DNA from: Barthelona sp. PAP020
Taxonomy: Eukaryota; Metamonada: BaSk clade
NCBI GenBank assembly: GCA_040182905.1
Contig: JARQWU010000113.1
Coordinates: 1 to 30,425 of the forward strand
Direction of reading: 5' to 3'
Length of the DNA: 30,425 nucleotides
Shown here in pieces: positions 25,970-30,425 of the stretch; position 1 is the first letter of the stretch, and every line of letters begins with the position of its first letter. Below the pieces are notes generated by a model. The model had not been told where the DNA came from, searched no databases, and saw only the letters and a program-made list of their open reading frames with translations. A program made the translations under genes and the position numbers.

Positions 25970-28795
25970 ATGAAAGATTTGACAGTTAGGAAAAATGAAA
26001 ATTCTTTAATTGTACCAAAAATTGTCATCACAATCTTACAATTACACAGTTTAAGTTTTTTATCAACCAAACGATGGTATATTTCACAAATATTACTTAC
26101 AATAATTTATTTTTTTAATGTTTTCAATCCATATTTCGATTTAATTCTGTACGTCAAGATTTTCACCCATTTTGTAGTTCCACTTGTAATAATAGAAAGC
26201 AAAAGTATTCTTTCATATGAAAGTGTTGTTGGAATATTCATAACATGGTTTATTCTGATGGCTTTTAGTTTTTTTTATTACCAATTGAAAAATAATAACC
26301 TGATGATGAAATATCTTGAGAACTTAATCACTTTGATTGGCATTTACATTACCACATACATTTACAAGACTACAATCATCGTTGATTGGTATGAAATCGA
26401 GAAATTGTTTGGAATTGTTATAAGTTTGTCGTTACCGCTAATTTATTTCATCACATGGGCAAGAACCATTTCTATTATTGAAAATGAGTCCGTTGAAGCG
26501 ATAATTAACCTTTATTGCTTCTATTTTTCTCTATTAAACCCTTCTATTGTACGTGTTTTATATAATTATCTTGATTTACCTTGGGATTATATCGACATAC
26601 GAAAAATAAAAGAATTGAGGACTTCTTATGAAGTCATTTCCACTAAAAGAGAAATATTCGTGAAAAACAGTATGGCCATGTTGTCTGTGTCAACCCTTGA
26701 TGTCGAGCCCTTTGTTGCTTATGATACATATAAGATGGTCGATGATTTAGACGATATTTTATGCTTACATGGTTTCATTAGGACTCAATATAATGGAGCT
26801 ATTTGTTGTTACACCATAGATCCTGATGAACTAATAGATGTTGAAGAAAATGAAAGACTATTTGTATCATTGATTAAGGCTTTTGCTGTTGCTTTTGAAA
26901 TAAGAGCAAGAGCTCCTCATTTTTCTTCCATGTATTTTGTTATAGGTTGTGGAGATACTGTAATAACATATCCTGGAGAAAAACAACCATCTTTGAATAT
27001 AAGTGGGAAATCAATACAAAGGGCCATTAAAGCGATAAAATTTGCAACAAAAATGGATAAAACCATTGTTATTTCTGCTCGTGTACGAGATATATTGAAT
27101 TTCCATGGAATATTTTGTTCTGCTGCACCTCCCGAAACCCCTTTTTTGTCTTTGGATTCTGTCGGTTTGGAAAAATTGCTTCTAAGCAATGAAACCACCA
27201 ATAAACTCTTACAATATAATGTTGAAACTAAACCTCGGGAAATTTATGAAAAGGATAAACTAATGTTATTTACTTCTATAAAGCCCTATATCATGAATAA
27301 CGTTGATATATCTAAAGATAAATTTTTGAATGGAGAAAATGTTCCTTTGATATCAGAAATTACTGAGACATTATTTGAAAAGTATTCATCGAATGAATTA
27401 GAATGTGTCAGAGCACTTTGTTGTTTATACATAATTTTTTTGTTACAAGATTCTAAAACCTTATTAAAACTTTTGTTAATGTTTCTTTATTTTGTTTCAT
27501 TAGTGAATGTTATTATGGTAACTAAAATGAAGAAGAAGAAGAGAAGGAAGTATTGGAGACTCGATCTCTTTTCCTTTCTATTTGTTTGCATGATAATTTT
27601 GATAAATTTTTATCCAATAAATTTCAACGAAAATATATCCACAATTTTCAGAGATTTTAATGAGAATATTGTAGAATCCAGGGTGATTCTAGCAATATTC
27701 ATGTTAATTACTACCTCAACGTATTTTATTGATGTTTTTATAAATCATTTTAAATCATTCAACATGTTATTGTTTATTTCATGTTTATTTGGTTTAATGG
27801 GTTTATTTCAATTGTATTTTGATATAATCAAAGGTTTAACTTTCCTTATCTTTTTTATATCTCCATTAATCACAAGTTTTTTGTCTATGGGATTGAGATT
27901 ATTAAAAGCAAAGACAAAAACTTTTACAAATATTAAAGAAATGAAACGTTTGGAAGAATCAATGTGTCGTGTGTTTGATAAACGTAGCACTGCCTTCTTC
28001 TTTTATAAAATCTTCGATTTACGTATTAAAGAGAGTCAAGAACTAAAAAATATTAAGTCTATCGAATTAATTACAAAAGATAGTATAGTAGGAATTGTCT
28101 TATTCCATTTTGAACCCAATTTTCATTCATCAAAATCTCATATCTATAAGAGAGATGTTTTATTAAGTCGATATTCTATGTCTTGGTTTGATGATTTGTT
28201 TGATATTAGAAGCAAATACTTTACCATAAGGATCTCAATTTTATTTTCCACGTATATTTCTATTCACACCAATCGTACTAACAAAATTTTTGATGATGAT
28301 GAAAAGATTGTTGATGAAAGAATTAAACAATTCATTTCTATTTGTGAATTCTTTTCCTTTCTACTGTATTTAAAAGATCACTTTTCTCAAGCTAAGAATA
28401 GCATGAATTGGCCTTTTATTGGAAAATTTTTTTGTTATTCTTCAATAGACGATATTACTGCTACATTTTCCTGTGAAAATTATCCAAATTCTTTCATCTT
28501 TTGTCAACAATTTAATAAGGCCATGGAATATTATAATTTTGATCCTATTCTATTGGTTTCTTTAAAATTAGCTTACACTTTCAAAAAATTATTTGATTAT
28601 GTAAAACAATGTGTCAAACAGAATGATGAAGTCATTGATTTCTTCAAGGCTATTCGTTTTCCCCTCCAAATTTTCGATCCACAGAAATTTCACAAAATTA
28701 AACCTTATGTTCCTTTCATTTATAAATTTAAGTTTTCTGATCCTTTAGTTGAAATACCCGACTGTTGTATTTTATTAGACGATTGTTATGATTGA
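25970..28795 (+). CDS. Two-cassette membrane protein with degenerate class III nucleotidyl cyclase domain
   Basis: A 941-aa protein laid out like a transmembrane adenylyl cyclase: about six hydrophobic segments (15-195), a soluble domain (233-376), about six more segments (478-642), and a second soluble domain (668-941). The first domain follows the class III cyclase pattern: AMLSVSTLDVEPF (236-248) for 'FADIxGF', LHGFIRTQYNGAI (266-278) for 'hGf..k..GD', and ISGKSIQRAIK (344-354) for 'GxxVNxAxR', then TIVISARVRDIL (365-376). D244 may keep the first metal aspartate, but the second is A277, and the transition-state Asn/Arg are Q350 and K354. The second domain is too diverged to align confidently. 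It is probably catalytically dead, a regulator or receptor rather than an enzyme. The start is the ATG at 25970. Confidence 0.9.
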   Translation: MKDLTVRKNENSLIVPKIVITILQLHSLSFLSTKRWYISQILLTIIYFFNVFNPYFDLILYVKIFTHFVVPLVIIESKSILSYESVVGIFITWFILMAFSFFYYQLKNNNLMMKYLENLITLIGIYITTYIYKTTIIVDWYEIEKLFGIVISLSLPLIYFITWARTISIIENESVEAIINLYCFYFSLLNPSIVRVLYNYLDLPWDYIDIRKIKELRTSYEVISTKREIFVKNSMAMLSVSTLDVEPFVAYDTYKMVDDLDDILCLHGFIRTQYNGAICCYTIDPDELIDVEENERLFVSLIKAFAVAFEIRARAPHFSSMYFVIGCGDTVITYPGEKQPSLNISGKSIQRAIKAIKFATKMDKTIVISARVRDILNFHGIFCSAAPPETPFLSLDSVGLEKLLLSNETTNKLLQYNVETKPREIYEKDKLMLFTSIKPYIMNNVDISKDKFLNGENVPLISEITETLFEKYSSNELECVRALCCLYIIFLLQDSKTLLKLLLMFLYFVSLVNVIMVTKMKKKKRRKYWRLDLFSFLFVCMIILINFYPINFNENISTIFRDFNENIVESRVILAIFMLITTSTYFIDVFINHFKSFNMLLFISCLFGLMGLFQLYFDIIKGLTFLIFFISPLITSFLSMGLRLLKAKTKTFTNIKEMKRLEESMCRVFDKRSTAFFFYKIFDLRIKESQELKNIKSIELITKDSIVGIVLFHFEPNFHSSKSHIYKRDVLLSRYSMSWFDDLFDIRSKYFTIRISILFSTYISIHTNRTNKIFDDDEKIVDERIKQFISICEFFSFLLYLKDHFSQAKNSMNWPFIGKFFCYSSIDDITATFSCENYPNSFIFCQQFNKAMEYYNFDPILLVSLKLAYTFKKLFDYVKQCVKQNDEVIDFFKAIRFPLQIFDPQKFHKIKPYVPFIYKFKFSDPLVEIPDCCILLDDCYD

Positions 28796-29026
28796 TAAAA
28801 TTACTTGATTTCAATTTTTCTTTCCCCTTTTACCACATGAACCAGGGAGTTTGAACCTAAATTAATGTAGCTTAAAAATAGGTTGTTAATAATGAATATT
28901 AGAAGAAATGTGGAATTTGATCTTTATTGTGTTGGTGAAATAAGATGGTTGCTAAGATTGTTGAATTCTCCTTTCTGATTTTGGTATTTTTTATTTGGGC
29001 AAAAGAAGAAGATTTTTTTGAAGTAA

Positions 29027-29248
29027 TTCTTGCTTGATAGTGCTTATTGGAGAACAGATGATTCAAATGGTTCAGTTATCATGTTTCATGTTGAATTCAG
29101 TGAAAATTGTTGGGAAATTGTGTTATTTGTGATGGTTACAAAAGCTCACAGATAGTTTTCTTTTTCTAATTTTAATGAAAGAGCATTTCCAGTTACTCAA
29201 ATAGAGCTGGTCAAATCTGATAAAGAATGGGTACGTCTTTTCTTTTGA
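29027..29248 (+). pseudogene. Possible protein-gene relic with an in-frame TAG
   Basis: A frame of 74 codons is open except for one TAG at 29153-29155. The halves have a protein-like mixture of residues (for example YWRTDDSNGSVIMFHVEFSE before the stop and ERAFPVTQIELVKSDKEWVR after it), unlike the Lys/Asn/Ile/Phe-rich translations of nearby spacer. There is no ATG at the left end and a TAA precedes it. I do not recognise the product. Chance is a real alternative at this length. Confidence 0.25.
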
Positions 29249-29438
29249 GATTCATTTTATGGTTTAATAACCATGATAGAAATTTTATATTGTTTGGGGG
29301 AAGGAGAATAATCAACAAAACCACGAATTCATGGCTTCAAACTTCTTTTTATGAAAACTTTTTCCAGAACTTTCTCAAATCAAAAACTGGAAATTTCAGT
29401 TAACCAATAAATTATGAACCCTAATCTTTATTCTTTTC

Positions 29439-29670
29439 GGGGGGGGTCCAGAGTTCTTAAAAGGAACCTCTCTTCTTTGAGACCTACTCTTTCATAGGTT
29501 TCATAGGAGAGCTACACCCTAGGCAGGATGTGAACTACTGCGTTATTAGTTGCTCAAAAGAGCTTAACGCTCCGATATTTTTAAAATCTATCCTAGTTGT
29601 GCTAGTTTTCGTGCATTCACCTTGGCAGATCAAAAATTTGGGGGTAGATAAAGGAAAAGTTCCGTACCCT
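29439..29670. other. Structured stretch, possible non-coding RNA locus
   Basis: This stretch is less AT-rich than the surrounding spacer and contains several local stems: AGAGTTC with GAACCTCT (29450-29471, one bulge), GCGTTA...TAACGC with an inner GCTC/GAGC stem (29540-29570), and GGGTA with TACCC enclosing GGAA/TTCC (29642-29669). A direct repeat TTCATAGG occurs twice near 29490-29507. No known RNA family was recognised; it lies directly next to repeat copy 2. Confidence 0.35.
29522..29573 (-). pseudogene. tRNA-Ile(AAT)-like relic
   Basis: On the minus strand GGAGCGT is followed by TA, AGCTC-TTTT-GAGC (a D arm whose loop has shrunk to four bases), ACTAATAACGC (the anticodon-arm string of eukaryotic isoleucine tRNA, anticodon AAT) and AGTAGTTCACATCCTGC (T-arm-like). 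The 3' acceptor strand that should pair with GGAGCGT is missing and the variable region is absent, so it cannot be a working tRNA. Independently, GCGTTA (29540-29545) and TAACGC (29565-29570) enclose GCTC/GAGC, giving a strong alternative hairpin. It could also be part of another RNA. Confidence 0.35.
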
Positions 29671-29730
29671 TGAAGAAAAAGGAAGAATTGGAAAATTTCG
29701 ATTCAACAAAAATTACGGACAACCCTCTTT

Positions 29731-29897
29731 TATTAGATATTTATGAGGTATGAGTTGTTCAGTGAACAACGAAACGAGTTAGCTCAAGGTTTGAGAAAAA
29801 CTCATGTGGATTCAGATGCCAAAGTAGCTTAAAAAATAGGATCTTAAGGTGGTCAAGAAACAACAAATATGGGAAGTGATATTTGATGACCTCTTTT
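29731..29897 (+). repeat. Dispersed repeat, copy 2 (core only)
   Basis: A second copy of the element seen at 238-446, from TATTAGATATT to GATGACCTC. The palindrome GTTGTTCAGTGAACAAC (29754-29770) is unchanged, while substitutions are scattered elsewhere (GTTTGAGAAAAACTC for GTTTGGGGAAAACTC, GCCAAAGTAGC for GCCCAAGAAAC). It lacks the 3' tail and runs directly into copy 3; the sequence before it, CCCTCTTT, mimics the copy 2-copy 3 junction (CCTCTTT), hinting at an earlier tandem array. Confidence 0.9.
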
Positions 29898-30106
29898 TAT
29901 TAGATATTCATAAGCTATGAGTTGTTCAGTGAACAACGAAACGAGTTAGCTTAAGGTTTGGGAAAGAACTCACGTGGATTCAGATGCCCAAGTAACTTAA
30001 AAATTGGACCCTAAGGTGGTCAAGAAACAATAAATAAAGGAAGTGATATTTGATGACCTCTTTATATCTCCAATAAATTCCGTTCATTTTGAGCATGAAC
30101 TTCTAC
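29898..30106 (+). repeat. Dispersed repeat, copy 3 (core plus 3' tail)
   Basis: A third copy, directly adjoining copy 2 and carrying the same 3' tail as copy 1, with the hairpin built on GTTCAT and ATGAAC. The palindrome at 29921-29937 is identical to those in the other copies. It ends about 220 bp upstream of tRNA-Tyr. A further tail-only duplicate follows at 30114-30151. Confidence 0.9.
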
Positions 30107-30113
30107 AATATTT

Positions 30114-30151
30114 CCAGTAAATTCCGTTTATTGAACATGAACTTCCACATT
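30114..30151 (+). repeat. Duplicated 3' tail unit of the dispersed repeat
   Basis: The string CCAGTAAATTCCGTTTATTG then AACATGAACTTCCACATT repeats, with substitutions, the tail of copy 3 at 30070-30108 (CCAATAAATTCCGTTCATTT then TGAGCATGAACTTCTACAAT). This suggests the tail can be copied independently of the core. Confidence 0.8.
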
Positions 30152-30326
30152 TTAACTTGTTTGTAAATTTGAAAATAATTTTTCATTTCATCATTAATTC
30201 ATTCTCAAGCTGTTCTTTCACTGCAAAAAATCACTTTATGTAAAATATTCAAAGAATCTCAATCAATTGAAACATTTGATGTATGAAAATTATTTACCTG
30301 ATATTTTTTATTTAACAATTTCCTTA

Positions 30327-30413
30327 CCGGACTTAGCTCAGTTGGCAGAGCATCTGACTGTAGTAGGCTTTACAGCCATCAGAGGGTCACCAGTTCAACT
30401 CTGGTAGTCCGGA
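30327..30413 (+). tRNA. tRNA-Tyr (GTA) with 14-nt intron
   Basis: A full class I cloverleaf: acceptor CCGGACT/AGTCCGG (7 bp), discriminator A, D arm GCTC/GAGC, anticodon stem TCTGA/TCAGA, T arm ACCAG-TTCAACT-CTGGT. Anticodon GTA is at 30360-30362. A 14-nt intron (30364-30377) sits one base 3' of the anticodon, the canonical position. Within it TACAG (30371-30375) pairs with CTGTA of the anticodon loop (30358-30362), the usual precursor fold for the splicing endonuclease. The mature length is 73 nt. The first pair is C-G, as is typical of eukaryotic tRNA-Tyr. Confidence 0.96.
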
Positions 30414-30419
30414 TTTTTT
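30414..30419 (+). terminator. Pol III terminator of tRNA-Tyr
   Basis: Six consecutive T start directly after the discriminator base, a standard RNA polymerase III stop. Confidence 0.85.
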
Positions 30420-30425
30420 CTCGAA

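Larger units (their letters stand above)
28796..30326. other. Gene-free region between the cyclase-like gene and tRNA-Tyr
   Basis: About 1.5 kb with no intact protein gene. From left to right it holds AT-rich spacer, a possible protein relic (29027-29248), a G8 run (29439-29446), a stretch of hairpins with a tRNA-Ile-like relic (29450-29670), and two head-to-tail copies of the dispersed repeat with a short duplicated tail (29731-30151). Confidence 0.6.

Noticed and set aside
29439-29700. 5S rRNA, SRP RNA or RNase P RNA
   Set aside because: None of the conserved cores of these RNAs could be matched on either strand; only tRNA-like strings were convincing.

Overview
The window is eukaryotic nuclear DNA from an AT-rich, gene-dense, intron-poor single-celled organism. 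Evidence: a WASH-complex strumpellin gene, a MADS-box gene, an SPX-EXS phosphate exporter, PIG-P, TAP42/alpha4, an RBX1-type RING protein, a tRNA-Tyr with an anticodon-loop intron, and standard-code stops (TAA, TAG and TGA all used). All fifteen protein genes read as single uninterrupted frames, including 3.5 kb and 4.1 kb ones. I cannot fix the taxon. A divergent protist (heterolobosean, amoebozoan or parabasalid-like metamonad) fits; the proteins are fast-evolving and several are recognisable only by short signature blocks.

Layout. 1-90: tRNA-Leu(CAA), minus strand. 88-1250: gene-free, with copy 1 of a ~166 bp repeat. 1251-6625: PIG-P (-), a small coiled-coil protein possibly Nnf1/PMF1-like (+), a 690-aa protein with degenerate EF-hands (-), an XPR1/PHO1-type SPX-EXS protein (+). 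6626-7177: gap with a strong hairpin. 7178-12266: a Nup43-like propeller (-) and a 1376-aa internally repeated protein (-). 12435-14447: RBX1 (+), then a WD40 protein (-). 15060-18338: an ATG17-like coiled-coil protein (-), MADS factor (+), TAP42 (+). 18514-25728: strumpellin/WASHC5 (+), coiled-coil protein (+), helical protein (-), MED18-like protein (+). 25970-28795: a two-cassette membrane protein with a decayed class III cyclase domain. 28796-30326: gene-free, with a tRNA-Ile-like relic, a structured stretch and repeat copies 2 and 3 head to tail. 30327-30413: tRNA-Tyr with a 14-nt intron.

Most genes are core eukaryotic housekeeping (GPI anchor synthesis, phosphate export, nuclear pore, ubiquitin ligase, autophagy, PP2A regulation, endosomal actin, Mediator). 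They are packed as divergent pairs sharing 120-250 bp promoters or as convergent pairs, and do not form a functional operon. The most unusual items are: the repeat family that lies upstream of the tRNA genes at both ends and carries a perfect odd-centred palindrome plus tRNA-like A/B boxes; the apparently inactive adenylyl-cyclase-like protein; and the giant repeat protein of unknown family.
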